This document shows positions 18,955-28,007 of a stretch of 40,606 nt of DNA, in pieces. This DNA is from a virus, in IMG/VR virus record IMGVR_UViG_3300020185_000107, positions 1 through 40,606 of that record; one strand, written 5' to 3'. Numbering within the stretch: position 1 is the stretch's first letter; every line of letters begins with the position of its first letter. A program made the translations under genes and the position numbers. The notes below the pieces were generated by a model, which saw only the letters and a program-made list of their open reading frames with translations, was not told where the DNA came from and ran no database searches.

Positions 18955-20414
18955 ACCCAGAACCTTTTACTTTTTTGGTCAGCAGGATTGTTACCCAACG
19001 GTTTCAAACCAAACTTCTTCTGTCTTCTTGTGCTAGATGATCTTCCGACTTCGCCATCTGTAATTTTAGCAAAGTCGGAAGAAAGTAAACCAGCACCAAC
19101 AAGTTTGCCCGTAAATTTGTCGTTGTCGTAATTTGCAGGGTCTCTCAACTTAGATCGAATTTCATCGATGGTAGGATCACGATCAAACAATTTTTCATAG
19201 TCATCCGTTTTTAGTATTTTCGCAATCAACGAATCAGGATCATCAATGTCTGTATCTATAATCACTTTACGGATACCGAAATTACTGACGGCAAGGTGAG
19301 GAACGATAAGTTCCGATGTTGGTTCCGGTGCCGATGGTGCGGTTTCAATGAACGGAAAAATGGTTTCGTATTTCTTAGGTTCTCCTGATGCTGTCGCACC
19401 TTCAGCAGTGCCCATTTTCGCAGGTGCTACTTTAGCATAAGCAGAATTCCCTGCTAAATTTGCGAAGTCTGCCGTGATTGCTTCTGCTGCTTTACCTACC
19501 AGAGTTCCATAAAACGTTGTGCCGCCGTTTCCTTCTCCGTCTGGTGGTCCTGAATATGCTTTGCCATAGTGATCTACCAAAGTTCCACCAATGGTGCCTT
19601 TGGTGCCAAGAACAGATACAGTAAGACCTGTGATATTAGTTGTTTCGGATGATGCTGCCCATTCTTTTTCAGCAGTGGTGATAAGTGATCCACCCGAAGT
19701 AAGTTCAACATCACCTTGAACCCAATTTTTCTGAGTTCCTTTAACGAATAGGTTGTTGTCACCTAAAATAGTGTCAGAATTAGTTTTAACTATCTTAGTA
19801 CTTTTAGACCCTTTGATCGTTGTATTATCATTTTTGTCAATTGTTTTAGTATGACTTCCGTGTATGACATCTTCTTTGTTACCCGCAACATCTAAATTGT
19901 AATTCCCGTCAACGGTTACATTATAGTCGCCGGTTACTCGCACGTTTAAGTTTCCTTTGTAAACGAGGTTCCCTTCGCCTTCTACAATAACAGTATGGTC
20001 ACCACCAGTAACCTCAACTTTTTTATTTACTGCTGAAAACAAAATAGAGCCGTCTGCGCGTAATTCTAATCCAGCACCAGAACGATGTTTCATTAACATT
20101 CTTTCTCCACCAGGAGTATCATCTATTTCCCAAGAATGTCCCGATGCGGTTTGCTGCACTTGGTTATAAGGATACTGTGAAGGTTTCTGATCTGATAATT
20201 CAATCGACACACCTATATCACCACCACTATTATATAATTTAGAAGTAGTCTCACCTTTGGCGGATTTATTAGTTGAGGATCCGAAAAAATAATCTTGTTT
20301 AGGAAATTCTCCGCTGGCGTCACTAAACCCTGTGCGAGAAACGCCTTCGGTTTCTTCTTTACCTTCGCCTATAACTTGAATACGTTTAGATATATTATCT
20401 TTATTGGTTGTCAT
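18951..20414 (-). CDS. gp5: gp5 C-terminal-like beta-helix needle protein
   Basis: 487 residues. From about residue 120 to 270 the chain has short beta-strand repeats of alternating V/I/L with G, N and D (for example VTGDYNVTVDGNYNLDVAG). This matches the triple-stranded beta-helix of T4 gp5 and VgrG spikes. In T4 this needle is the C-terminal part of gp5; here it is a separate gene. The C-terminal 200 residues are not repetitive and could form the tip or attach a tip protein. Start and stop codons overlap those of the neighbours. Confidence 0.75.
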   Translation of the reverse strand: MTTNKDNISKRIQVIGEGKEETEGVSRTGFSDASGEFPKQDYFFGSSTNKSAKGETTSKLYNSGGDIGVSIELSDQKPSQYPYNQVQQTASGHSWEIDDTPGGERMLMKHRSGAGLELRADGSILFSAVNKKVEVTGGDHTVIVEGEGNLVYKGNLNVRVTGDYNVTVDGNYNLDVAGNKEDVIHGSHTKTIDKNDNTTIKGSKSTKIVKTNSDTILGDNNLFVKGTQKNWVQGDVELTSGGSLITTAEKEWAASSETTNITGLTVSVLGTKGTIGGTLVDHYGKAYSGPPDGEGNGGTTFYGTLVGKAAEAITADFANLAGNSAYAKVAPAKMGTAEGATASGEPKKYETIFPFIETAPSAPEPTSELIVPHLAVSNFGIRKVIIDTDIDDPDSLIAKILKTDDYEKLFDRDPTIDEIRSKLRDPANYDNDKFTGKLVGAGLLSSDFAKITDGEVGRSSSTRRQKKFGLKPLGNNPADQKSKRFWV

Positions 20415-22285
20415 TATGGTATCTTCGCTGTAATTAGTTCACTAGGAGAAAAAGGTCCACGTGCAGACGGATCTTCGAATAGACTTTTCTTACCGAACAG
20501 ATCTTCTACATAATCCCTAACATCGAATCCTGGGTCTTGTTCGAACTGATCCACGTCATTATGTCCTAGTATTTGACCACCTGGAAAACGATTATAGAAT
20601 GCCTGACAAAACTCTCGGAAAGTATTCATCTGAGATAAGGTAAGAGAAGAAGCGCTTCGATACGTGGTAGGAAAATCTGTACCAGACGGCGCATTAATAC
20701 CACCAACAAAAGCAAGACCTATGCTATATTCGTCATGCCCATTTTCTGATGCATGGTCACCTTTCACATTAACAGGTCGCCCTCTCTGTAAGGAACCATC
20801 TCTGCGTATAACGTAATGATATCCTATTCCGTTTATACCTAGTTCGATATGAGTTCTATTAAGTTCTTCTGATCCTATATTTTTATTCGAATATGTATCA
20901 GTCCAGTGCACAACTACTTCTGTTACCTCACGATTAATTTTAGCAATTTCTGCTTCAAGTTCTTCAACCGAAGACACATATGTGAAAACTGATTGTGCAT
21001 TCGTGTATTTCTCAGTGGATTCCATTTCAAAAGGATTAGCAAAAGCAGATTCTTCGTTCTCTGACAAAACCGTTCCAGCAATAGTAGTATCCAAATCATT
21101 TAAACTTGCTTTTATTTCTTCAACGGATTTTCCCGATGCTTTTGCAATAGCATCCGTTGCTTTATCTTGTTCTTCCTGAGTTCCTTGTGACCATGCAATT
21201 ATTTGATCACGTTCTACTGCGTCTAATGTAGGAGCAAGTTCTAGAATTTTAGAATTGCCAGCATTTGATAATTTTTCTGTGGCAGCTTGTAATACACCCG
21301 ATTTCGAACCACCAAGAATATTAGTAGCAATGAAATTAAAACCGGTTTTACCTTCAATCAATTTATCGAGTTTGTCAACGACCCCGCCCTTAACCGCGTC
21401 AAATACGGCATCTCCTAATTTTCCAGTCTGCCCCGCAAAATCTGTTTTTAATTTATCAGAGTTAATACTAATACCCGTAGTGATTCTGTTCGAAACCTCA
21501 TTGACACTGCCAGATACGGCACCTGTAATTGAATCTCCTAACGTACCTAATGCGGCGTTTCCACCAGAACCTGCTGCTACACCCGCTAAGTTCTTACCCA
21601 CATCCGCCTGCACTCCGCCAGGCAAAGCGACTTTCGCTGCTGCACCTGCAACAGCACCTTCAATACCTGCCTTTGCAGTATCAGCAATATCGTTTGCTTT
21701 GGCGGTAAGTTCATTTAGTTTATCGACAGAAGGAAAAGCACCTATACCACCTTTCATTTTTTCTAAAAGACTCGACGCACCTTTGGGCATAACATTACCC
21801 GCAACCTTCTGTACGTATCCACTAAAAACGTTCAACCCTGTTACTTTGGCAAGAACAGCATTTATAGATTCATCGACTTGAGATGATACATCGGCAGATG
21901 CCTGTTCCAAACGTACATTTCCGTCAGAATCCGGTTCGCTCCATGTTAGAGCAAGTTTTATACCATCGGTTTTTTTACTCATCCCAGATAAAATACCTTC
22001 ACCGGCATCGTTAATCGCGCCATCTAATGCTGTCAATTTATCTGTGATGACACCTTCGACTGCTCCTGAATTTAATTTTCCCGTAACATCTTTTGATAGT
22101 GAACTAATACTTTCAACACCACCGTTAATTTCACCTACGACTTGTCCAACCTTAGTTTCGACAGCGTTTTTAGTGGAGGATTTCAAAGCATCTGCTTTAG
22201 AAGTAACACTTGCCTGATAATTCGCAGCAGTTGTTTTTACGTCATTTTTAATAGATGATTGCACATCACTTTTTTTAATACTCAT
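20414..22285 (-). CDS. Tail hub protein with C-terminal N-acetylmuramoyl-L-alanine amidase
   Basis: 623 residues. Residues 1 to about 430 are Ala/Gly/Lys-rich, low in aromatics, and probably helical with amphipathic or weakly hydrophobic stretches. From about residue 450 an Amidase_2/PGRP (T7-lysozyme-like) domain follows. Zinc ligands are predicted at H460 (VVHWTDT), H575 (GHNDV) and D584 (QDPGF), with the conserved GYHYVIRRDGS at about 488. The domain would cut the MurNAc-L-Ala bond of peptidoglycan during injection. It lies between the OB-fold gene and the needle gene, the place occupied by the lysozyme domain within T4 gp5. It starts with an ATGA overlap. Confidence 0.85.
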   Translation of the reverse strand: MSIKKSDVQSSIKNDVKTTAANYQASVTSKADALKSSTKNAVETKVGQVVGEINGGVESISSLSKDVTGKLNSGAVEGVITDKLTALDGAINDAGEGILSGMSKKTDGIKLALTWSEPDSDGNVRLEQASADVSSQVDESINAVLAKVTGLNVFSGYVQKVAGNVMPKGASSLLEKMKGGIGAFPSVDKLNELTAKANDIADTAKAGIEGAVAGAAAKVALPGGVQADVGKNLAGVAAGSGGNAALGTLGDSITGAVSGSVNEVSNRITTGISINSDKLKTDFAGQTGKLGDAVFDAVKGGVVDKLDKLIEGKTGFNFIATNILGGSKSGVLQAATEKLSNAGNSKILELAPTLDAVERDQIIAWSQGTQEEQDKATDAIAKASGKSVEEIKASLNDLDTTIAGTVLSENEESAFANPFEMESTEKYTNAQSVFTYVSSVEELEAEIAKINREVTEVVVHWTDTYSNKNIGSEELNRTHIELGINGIGYHYVIRRDGSLQRGRPVNVKGDHASENGHDEYSIGLAFVGGINAPSGTDFPTTYRSASSLTLSQMNTFREFCQAFYNRFPGGQILGHNDVDQFEQDPGFDVRDYVEDLFGKKSLFEDPSARGPFSPSELITAKIP

Positions 22286-23151
22286 GATAAGACCTCATCA
22301 AATGCCGCTTCGGATTTAGACAAAGGATTATTTAATTTTCCTTGTATATAATATTTAGTGATTGCTTCGGATGCCTCTTGTATAGTCTTCGATTGTTTCA
22401 ATTTCTTATTAGCAAGATTTTGGGTCGTGCGTAATTCGTATACAACAAATTGCAATTGTGTCGAATATGTTTTCCAAGTATCTTTTGGATCGAACAAAGA
22501 ACCAAATTTAATTAATTGTTGATAGCGATTACCTTTCTTAACATCCCATTTACCTATACCTTCTTCATCACCGTCACTCTCATCCGAAGAATACGTTTCA
22601 AAATTCGATGCTGATTCTAAGTTTCCAGTAATCGCTGCGCTTTCCATAGGAGTATAACCGTTGTCAATAAAAAACTTCAATGCTTGACTTCGTCTTCTTG
22701 CAACACTTCTGCCTGTTCTAGAATCGTCATCATCAATAAAAACATTAACCACGTTTTGTTGTTTCTCTTGTTCTGTACTAAAAGAAAATTCTTTTTGACC
22801 ATCTCTTCTTTGAACCTCCGTAGGAAGTTCGATCCGAGGGAAACTTCCCATGACCAGAGGCAACTGAGACGTTTTCCCATCAAGAAACATACCGAACACA
22901 AAACTGCCCGAAGTTAATTGTGATATTCTACCGAGTCCTGATATTCCACCTTCTGTATTAGGTATAAGCACTTGCGCCCATGGCAAATCACTTTCGCTGA
23001 TATCGCCCGTATATTGATTATGAACACCATATATTCGTATTCTAACACGTCCCTCAAATCCTGCGGGGGGTGTTGAGTTAACTACCGTTGCTACAAACCA
23101 ACGTATATCGTCCCCATAATATTCTTTGGGTAAAGAATTAGGAAAAATCAT
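22282..23151 (-). CDS. gp5: gp5 N-terminal-like OB-fold protein with tail-lysozyme domain
   Basis: 289 residues. The first 110 residues resemble the gp5 OB-fold domain that docks on gp27: GFEGRVRIRIYGVHNQYTG, then PWAQVLIPN, then GSFVFGMFLDG. Residues about 150-270 resemble the phage tail lysozyme family (a helix, then AAITGNLESASNFE, then GIGKW). At the expected catalytic glutamate (G-N-x-x-x-E-S) this protein has A181, so this domain may be inactive. The 4-bp overlaps with gp27-like upstream and the amidase downstream support one assembled hub. Confidence 0.75.
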   Translation of the reverse strand: MIFPNSLPKEYYGDDIRWFVATVVNSTPPAGFEGRVRIRIYGVHNQYTGDISESDLPWAQVLIPNTEGGISGLGRISQLTSGSFVFGMFLDGKTSQLPLVMGSFPRIELPTEVQRRDGQKEFSFSTEQEKQQNVVNVFIDDDDSRTGRSVARRRSQALKFFIDNGYTPMESAAITGNLESASNFETYSSDESDGDEEGIGKWDVKKGNRYQQLIKFGSLFDPKDTWKTYSTQLQFVVYELRTTQNLANKKLKQSKTIQEASEAITKYYIQGKLNNPLSKSEAAFDEVLS

Positions 23152-24473
23152 GATATAGCCTCAGCAGGTCTGTTAAGTTTCGTCAACTCACAAGTAACGG
23201 TATGTGTCGTTTCCCGAAACACGTGTTTAGTTTTATACACAAGGTAATCTCCCGTCCAACGTTCATCATATATTTTTTCAGAACTTTCTTCGGGAGACAA
23301 CACATTCAATCTACATTTATCGCCTACTGATGCTTTCGCTAATAGAAAAGCAATTCCAGGAACAACAATGGTTATCATATTACCAAGAAGTGCTTGACGT
23401 ATAATATTGTTTTTAACCTTTAACGCAAAATCTGCGTTTGATATATCATCGTGGTATGTTTTATAATCTGGGTACATATTAGACGATGTTACCTGATGCC
23501 AATAGATCGAATTAAAGTCATCCAAATCTCGATCTTCAATTTCTTGGTTTTCGTCATACACGTCTTGCTGAGAACTAGGATCAATAATTTCGTTCTGTTG
23601 TAGACTTTGTAGTATCGAATGTATCGAAACACGTGATCGATATGAGATTCCAGTTGCAACGTCTGTGTTAGTGTAAAAGCTACCATGAACACCTTCTTCA
23701 ATTTGTAACATACTGTCAACGGGTGAACCAAAATCCATGTGTAAAACCGTTGTTGAAGCACTGGCAGGATCTAACGAAGTTGCTGCATTAGTTGCTGCTT
23801 GTGAGTATGTGTAAGGCACCTTAGAATTAAATGATTCTTGCACTAACATCGCGTCTAAATCGCCCAACCGTATATTATCATCGTGTATGGACGCATATAG
23901 AAAAAACGGTGATCCGAAATCAGTAGTTGCTCGATCCACTAAAACTTCGCATGCTTCTAACGGTGTGAGATATGGAACGATATATTTACGCTCACCTTGT
24001 GCACTAATACCATTAGTCAAGTATGACAAATCAACAGTTTTGTTTAATTCACTATTTAAAATTTGAGTAATGGTTTTTTCAAGTGATCCGGTATATGCTC
24101 TACTAAATGGTTTTAAAGCATTTACATACGCATGAAGTTCAATCATATCGAACAGATATGTTGAGGAAGTATCATTAACACGAACATTTTTTCTCAAAGA
24201 ATATAATAAGAAAGTTTTATCTATTATAGGATCTGAGTTTTCTTCTGCACCGGCAATACGTATGGTAAGATACTCTGTGCCCTTAAACGAAATTTTACTA
24301 AAAAATCCAGTGTCATCCGTAATGACAACAGTACCCGACAACGAAGATGCTTCTAAGTCTTCGTATATAATGATTTCGAAAATATTAGCACTAACTTCAA
24401 TTTCTTTTTCGAGGAAACGATCAGCAGTGATAAATGCTTCAACAATCTTAAATTGTTGGTCTTGTCCTGCCAT
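23148..24473 (-). CDS. gp27: gp27-like baseplate hub protein
   Basis: 441 residues, close to T4 gp27 (about 390). It starts with a short polar stretch, then alternating beta-strands (EIIIYEDLEASSLSGTVVIT), and later segments such as PYLTPLEACEVLVDRA and the C-terminal DYLVYKTKHVF expected for the tube-like domains of hub proteins. It sits immediately upstream of the OB-fold gp5-like gene, its direct binding partner in T4. Assignment rests on position and overall character more than on a strict motif. Confidence 0.7.
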   Translation of the reverse strand: MAGQDQQFKIVEAFITADRFLEKEIEVSANIFEIIIYEDLEASSLSGTVVITDDTGFFSKISFKGTEYLTIRIAGAEENSDPIIDKTFLLYSLRKNVRVNDTSSTYLFDMIELHAYVNALKPFSRAYTGSLEKTITQILNSELNKTVDLSYLTNGISAQGERKYIVPYLTPLEACEVLVDRATTDFGSPFFLYASIHDDNIRLGDLDAMLVQESFNSKVPYTYSQAATNAATSLDPASASTTVLHMDFGSPVDSMLQIEEGVHGSFYTNTDVATGISYRSRVSIHSILQSLQQNEIIDPSSQQDVYDENQEIEDRDLDDFNSIYWHQVTSSNMYPDYKTYHDDISNADFALKVKNNIIRQALLGNMITIVVPGIAFLLAKASVGDKCRLNVLSPEESSEKIYDERWTGDYLVYKTKHVFRETTHTVTCELTKLNRPAEAIS

Positions 24474-24475
24474 AA

Positions 24476-25729
24476 TTAACCTTTAACCAATCGCTGGAAT
24501 TCCGAAGTCAGTCGTGCTATTAAACTGGGTTTTATGATTCTAATTTTAGATGCTGCTTCATTAGATGCTTTGACGTAATCATAATTAGAAATAATCGCAC
24601 CAGAAGGTGCGGAAATATTTATAGTGCCTCCATCAGGGTAAGGGGGAGGTGCAATATCTACACCGTCTACTATATTAACAGGATATACGGCATCTAACCA
24701 CTCACCGGCAGAGTTTTCATAATGATGAAGAGCATCCGGTTCGATAACTATACTGCTTATAGAAACGGTATTAACTTCATCTTGGGATTTAATTTCAGTA
24801 ATGCTAGGAACCAAAGGATGAAATTCTTTACCTGTTCTGACCTCATCTCTGATAGTTATTTGCCCATAATCAAAGTTTCGAAAAACATCCAGACCACCCC
24901 AGAAAGTAAAAGTTTCGTTAGTGAAAGGTTGGGTTGTCGGTTTATCGATTGTAATAACACTGTCTGTTATTTTAGTAATCTTACTGCCTGATTGAATACC
25001 GGTTCCAGTCACATAATCATTAATTCTAAGATCCAATCCTGCATGTGAGTCAACATATAGATCATAGGCACTGCCGCCCCAAAAGGTGAAAGTTGTAGGG
25101 AAAGAACCATCAACAGTTTCATAGTCATCTTCGGTAATAGCAGACAATGTTAAAATGTTAAGGTCTCGGTCTATTGCAGTTACCGTAGTTCCAACAGTTA
25201 TATGCAAACCCGATATATTCATTCCTTCAACAATACCATCAGTGCTGTTAACGGTTATGGTATTACCTGGTTGATTAAGTTCTACACTAGTGGCAGTTGA
25301 AAGGGTAGAGGTAAACGTGCTGGCAACAGTCCCAGAACTAGTAGTTGATCCTAAAACATATTTCCATTTGCTACCTTCAACAAAAAGATTAAAATCATCA
25401 GTAGCGGGAGGATAAAATACAGCACCTTTAAATAATTTTACTACATAAGACTCAAACCTTTCTTGATCCAATGGCCACCCCGCCTCTCTAAGAGCAGGGT
25501 TCATTAAGTAGAACGTCCAATAATGATCAGTAGATCCGTAAATTTTCTGAGACAACGTATCTGGTCGTTCACCGTTTTGGATATAGTAATAATCGTAAAA
25601 TGATATCAGGTCATCAACTTGGTCTAGGAGATCAACGTAAATAGATAAGTCTTCTACTAGAATTCGTGTGGACTCATCTTCGTTGCCAAAGCGATATTCG
25701 ACTAAGGAAAAGTTTTTAAAATAAGACAT
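24476..25729 (-). CDS. gp53: Baseplate wedge subunit gp53 with beta-rich extension
   Basis: 417 residues against about 196 in T4. Residues 1-100 match the gp53 family: FYDYYYIQNGERPDTLSQKI at 44-63, then YG and HYWTFYLMNPALREAGWPLD around 69-88. Residues 150-290 are an inserted beta-rich region with an internal duplication: FTFWGG occurs at 214-219 and again at 274-279, exactly 60 residues apart. The stop overlaps nothing, and gp27-like follows after 2 nt. gp53 stabilises wedge-wedge and hub contacts in T4. Confidence 0.83.
   Translation of the reverse strand: MSYFKNFSLVEYRFGNEDESTRILVEDLSIYVDLLDQVDDLISFYDYYYIQNGERPDTLSQKIYGSTDHYWTFYLMNPALREAGWPLDQERFESYVVKLFKGAVFYPPATDDFNLFVEGSKWKYVLGSTTSSGTVASTFTSTLSTATSVELNQPGNTITVNSTDGIVEGMNISGLHITVGTTVTAIDRDLNILTLSAITEDDYETVDGSFPTTFTFWGGSAYDLYVDSHAGLDLRINDYVTGTGIQSGSKITKITDSVITIDKPTTQPFTNETFTFWGGLDVFRNFDYGQITIRDEVRTGKEFHPLVPSITEIKSQDEVNTVSISSIVIEPDALHHYENSAGEWLDAVYPVNIVDGVDIAPPPYPDGGTINISAPSGAIISNYDYVKASNEAASKIRIIKPSLIARLTSEFQRLVKG
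24616..24623 (-). promoter_or_regulatory. Possible intragenic late promoter TATAAATA before gp27-like
   Basis: A perfect TATAAATA on the minus strand lies in the 3' part of gp53, about 140 nt upstream of the gp27-like start. An internal late promoter for the hub genes is possible, but a chance match in AT-rich coding DNA cannot be excluded. Confidence 0.35.
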
Positions 25730-26877
25730 TAGTAACCCTGCTTCACGAGTTTACGTGTAAGTGCTTTACTTTCCGAGAACTGCAATTGAATACTAACATC
25801 GGAAGGATATCCATCTTCGTGGAATCCCATACCTTGTTCATTATAGCTTGTAGTTACGGTAGTTAAATATGCATCAAGAAATTTATTCCCCACAGTTTTA
25901 CCTTTGTAGGTCGTTGTTATTTCGAAAGGATCAGGAAATTTATACCCCAGTGCTACCTCTGCACCACCAATAGTTCCTGTAATTTCATCTGGGTATAATT
26001 GATACCGGAAAAAATTAATAATACTTTGTATCTCTCGCGCCTCATCTCGTGATTGTGCGATCAGTCTAAACGAAAAAGGAATAGTTCTAACAGGAACACT
26101 TTCCAATAACATTCTTAAATTCGGATTAGTTGCCACACGAGTCGCAGATTTGACTCCTGCTCCAATTTCTTGTGTACCTAATGCTTCGGCAGTTCGTGTT
26201 AGTGCTAACGCGGCAGCATCTTTATCTACGCCAGCACCGTCAAACAAACTTGTAAAGGAATCAATTCCCTGAGTCAAACCAGCACCTACTGCGTTCAGAG
26301 CACTTGCACCGTTACTTAATCCTGCTTCTACACCAGCGCCAATAGTCCCTAGTGGTACACCTCTGTAGTCAACTGCATCTGACACCACATGATTAGTCGG
26401 AAGATATAGTGTCACGGACCCCGCATATTTTTTTTGGGCAGCAGGATTTTCGTAACTGTTCTGTCCTGATCCTTTTAATTTTTGTGCGCTTTTGTTTGCA
26501 AGTTCGGTTCGCTTTTTAGATTCGATAGGGGACGTATCCGTTTTTTTATCGATCTTGTTATCTAATTTTGATAATGTTTCTTTGCTCAACAATTCATCAA
26601 CAAAATTTAAATTCCCTAATGTTGCCCCTGTTAATGGACTTAATTCAACAATACGAAATCTAACCTGCCCTTGATAAAGATCCTGGTCTCTTTTTGGGTA
26701 TCGTAGTTTATCTGTCTTATTACTGTTAAAACCAGTTGACTGAGATGCTGTAACAGCAGCAGGAGTCGAAGATTTAGTCGAAATAGTTTTACCGTCAGAC
26801 AAAGCATCACGGGTTTTCTGTTTTCCCTCTTCTAATGCTTTTTGTGCTCTTCTTTTTAATGTCCCACGTGTTGCCAT
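25729..26877 (-). CDS. gp48: Baseplate tail-tube cap gp48 (gp48/gp54 family)
   Basis: 382 residues. The C-terminal third carries the family signature: ATNPNLRMLLESVPVRTIPF, then FRLIAQSRDEAREIQ, then FFRYQLYP. The N-terminus is basic and disordered, and the middle (about 190-240) is Gly/Ala-rich with hydrophobic character. In T4, gp48 and gp54 link hub and tube and start tube polymerisation. It is the first gene of the leftward late operon, and a perfect late promoter lies 37-44 nt upstream. Assignment to gp48 rather than gp54 is by position. Confidence 0.8.
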   Translation of the reverse strand: MATRGTLKRRAQKALEEGKQKTRDALSDGKTISTKSSTPAAVTASQSTGFNSNKTDKLRYPKRDQDLYQGQVRFRIVELSPLTGATLGNLNFVDELLSKETLSKLDNKIDKKTDTSPIESKKRTELANKSAQKLKGSGQNSYENPAAQKKYAGSVTLYLPTNHVVSDAVDYRGVPLGTIGAGVEAGLSNGASALNAVGAGLTQGIDSFTSLFDGAGVDKDAAALALTRTAEALGTQEIGAGVKSATRVATNPNLRMLLESVPVRTIPFSFRLIAQSRDEAREIQSIINFFRYQLYPDEITGTIGGAEVALGYKFPDPFEITTTYKGKTVGNKFLDAYLTTVTTSYNEQGMGFHEDGYPSDVSIQLQFSESKALTRKLVKQGY

Positions 26878-26889
26878 TATTACTTTCCA

Positions 26890-26897
26890 TCTAAATA
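26890..26897 (+). promoter_or_regulatory. Candidate late promoter TCTAAATA for the rightward block
   Basis: TCTAAATA matches the T4 late octamer at 7 of 8 positions and lies 33 nt upstream of gp4. Initiation would be near 26903. No other late octamer was noticed ahead of the rightward genes. Confidence 0.5.
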
Positions 26898-26913
26898 GAA
26901 TTTACTATGGTTT

Positions 26914-26921
26914 TATTTATA
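26914..26921 (-). promoter_or_regulatory. T4-type late promoter TATAAATA for gp48 and the leftward operon
   Basis: A perfect octamer on the minus strand. Initiation near 26908 would give a leader of about 30 nt before ATG 26877. It faces the plus-strand TCTAAATA at 26890, so the two start sites lie within a few bases of each other. Confidence 0.75.
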
Positions 26922-26929
26922 GCGAATTA

Positions 26930-27421
26930 ATGGCATATTCTGGAAGGTATCGGATTAAAAACTCCGAGAAGTATAAAGGCGATCATACTAAGGTTGTGTA
27001 TCGTTCTTTGTGGGAAAAATCGTGTATGATGTATTTTGATACTTCTAGTGATGTCAAATCATGGTCTAGTGAAGAAACCGTTATACCTTACATATACGAT
27101 GTTGATAAAAAAATACACAGATACTTCATGGACTTCAAAGTAACGTGGAAAAATGGTAAAACTGTGTTGATCGAAGTTAAACCTAAAAAAGAAACCACAC
27201 CCCCTAAAAAAGTCAATGTGCGTAATAAAAGATACATGACAGAAGCATTAACTTATGTTAAAAATATGAATAAATGGGAAGCAGCAAACAATTTTGCCAA
27301 AGATCGAGGATGGGATTTTGTAATTTGGACTGAAAATGAATTATATGACAAAGGAATCATGAAAAAACCACTTAAAAAATTAAAACCCATGAAACCATAT
27401 GCCAGAAAAAAGACTAAATAA
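26930..27421 (+). CDS. gp4: Head completion nuclease gp4
   Basis: 163 residues, close to T4 gp4 and strongly similar to it by eye: MAYSGRYRIKNSEKYKGD, YRSLWEK and YFMDFKV followed by LIEVKPKKET. These give a PD-(D/E)XK active site with E29, D68, E82 and K84. gp4 is needed to finish DNA-filled heads so that tails can join. It is the first gene of the rightward late block. Confidence 0.93.
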   Translation: MAYSGRYRIKNSEKYKGDHTKVVYRSLWEKSCMMYFDTSSDVKSWSSEETVIPYIYDVDKKIHRYFMDFKVTWKNGKTVLIEVKPKKETTPPKKVNVRNKRYMTEALTYVKNMNKWEAANNFAKDRGWDFVIWTENELYDKGIMKKPLKKLKPMKPYARKKTK

Positions 27422-27425
27422 GCAC

Positions 27426-28007
27426 ATGAGCAATTTATTTAAAACCGTAGAACAAGAAGCATTTCGTGCTGGTATTACACCGCGCACTAGGCAGTCTCGT
27501 GACTGGTTCCGCAGAAAAGTGTCGAATATGTCGGTAAATAGGCGCAGTTTAATGCGTGAAGAAGAAATTATTTTACGTAACCGTGGTGGTGTAGGCGGGA
27601 TGTATATGTTTTTCTATGATCCAAAGACAAAAGATAAACTTCCTTATTGGGATAACTTTCCTTTAATCATTTTTGTCGAAGGAACCAAAGGCGGTTTCTA
27701 TGGTTTGAATCTTCATTATCTTCCTATGACATTGAGAGCAAAATTTTTAGATGGATTAATGGATCAGACTAATAATAATAAATTTGACGAATCGACAAGG
27801 TTCGACATTACATATTCTTATTTAAAATCCGCAGCAAAAACAAAGTATTTCAAACCGTGTTTTAAAAAGTATCTTACCTCTCATGTCGAAGGTCGATTAG
27901 CAATGGTACCCGCGCCAGAATGGGAAATAGCAACGTTCTTACCAACACAAAGTTTTAGTCGCGCAAGTCAGAGTACGGTTTGGGCAGATTCGAGGGAAAT
28001 GATATGA
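27426..28007 (+). CDS. Conserved T4-like virion-region protein, unknown function
   Basis: 193 residues from ATG 27426. That start is preferred because it follows the gp4 stop by 4 nt; an in-frame ATG at 27399 would overlap gp4. Recognisable segments are RQSRDWFRRKV, GMYMFFYDPKTKDKLPYWD, and GGFYGLNLHYLP. I recall such proteins beside gp4 and gp19 in marine T4-like phages, but no function. It is basic at the N-terminus with no membrane segment. It overlaps the tail-tube gene by 4 bp (ATGA). Confidence 0.8.
   Translation: MSNLFKTVEQEAFRAGITPRTRQSRDWFRRKVSNMSVNRRSLMREEEIILRNRGGVGGMYMFFYDPKTKDKLPYWDNFPLIIFVEGTKGGFYGLNLHYLPMTLRAKFLDGLMDQTNNNKFDESTRFDITYSYLKSAAKTKYFKPCFKKYLTSHVEGRLAMVPAPEWEIATFLPTQSFSRASQSTVWADSREMI

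Noticed and set aside
27399-27425. Upstream ATG at 27399 for the unknown protein after gp4
   Set aside because: It overlaps the gp4 coding end and adds nine residues of low similarity; ATG 27426 lies just after the gp4 stop.
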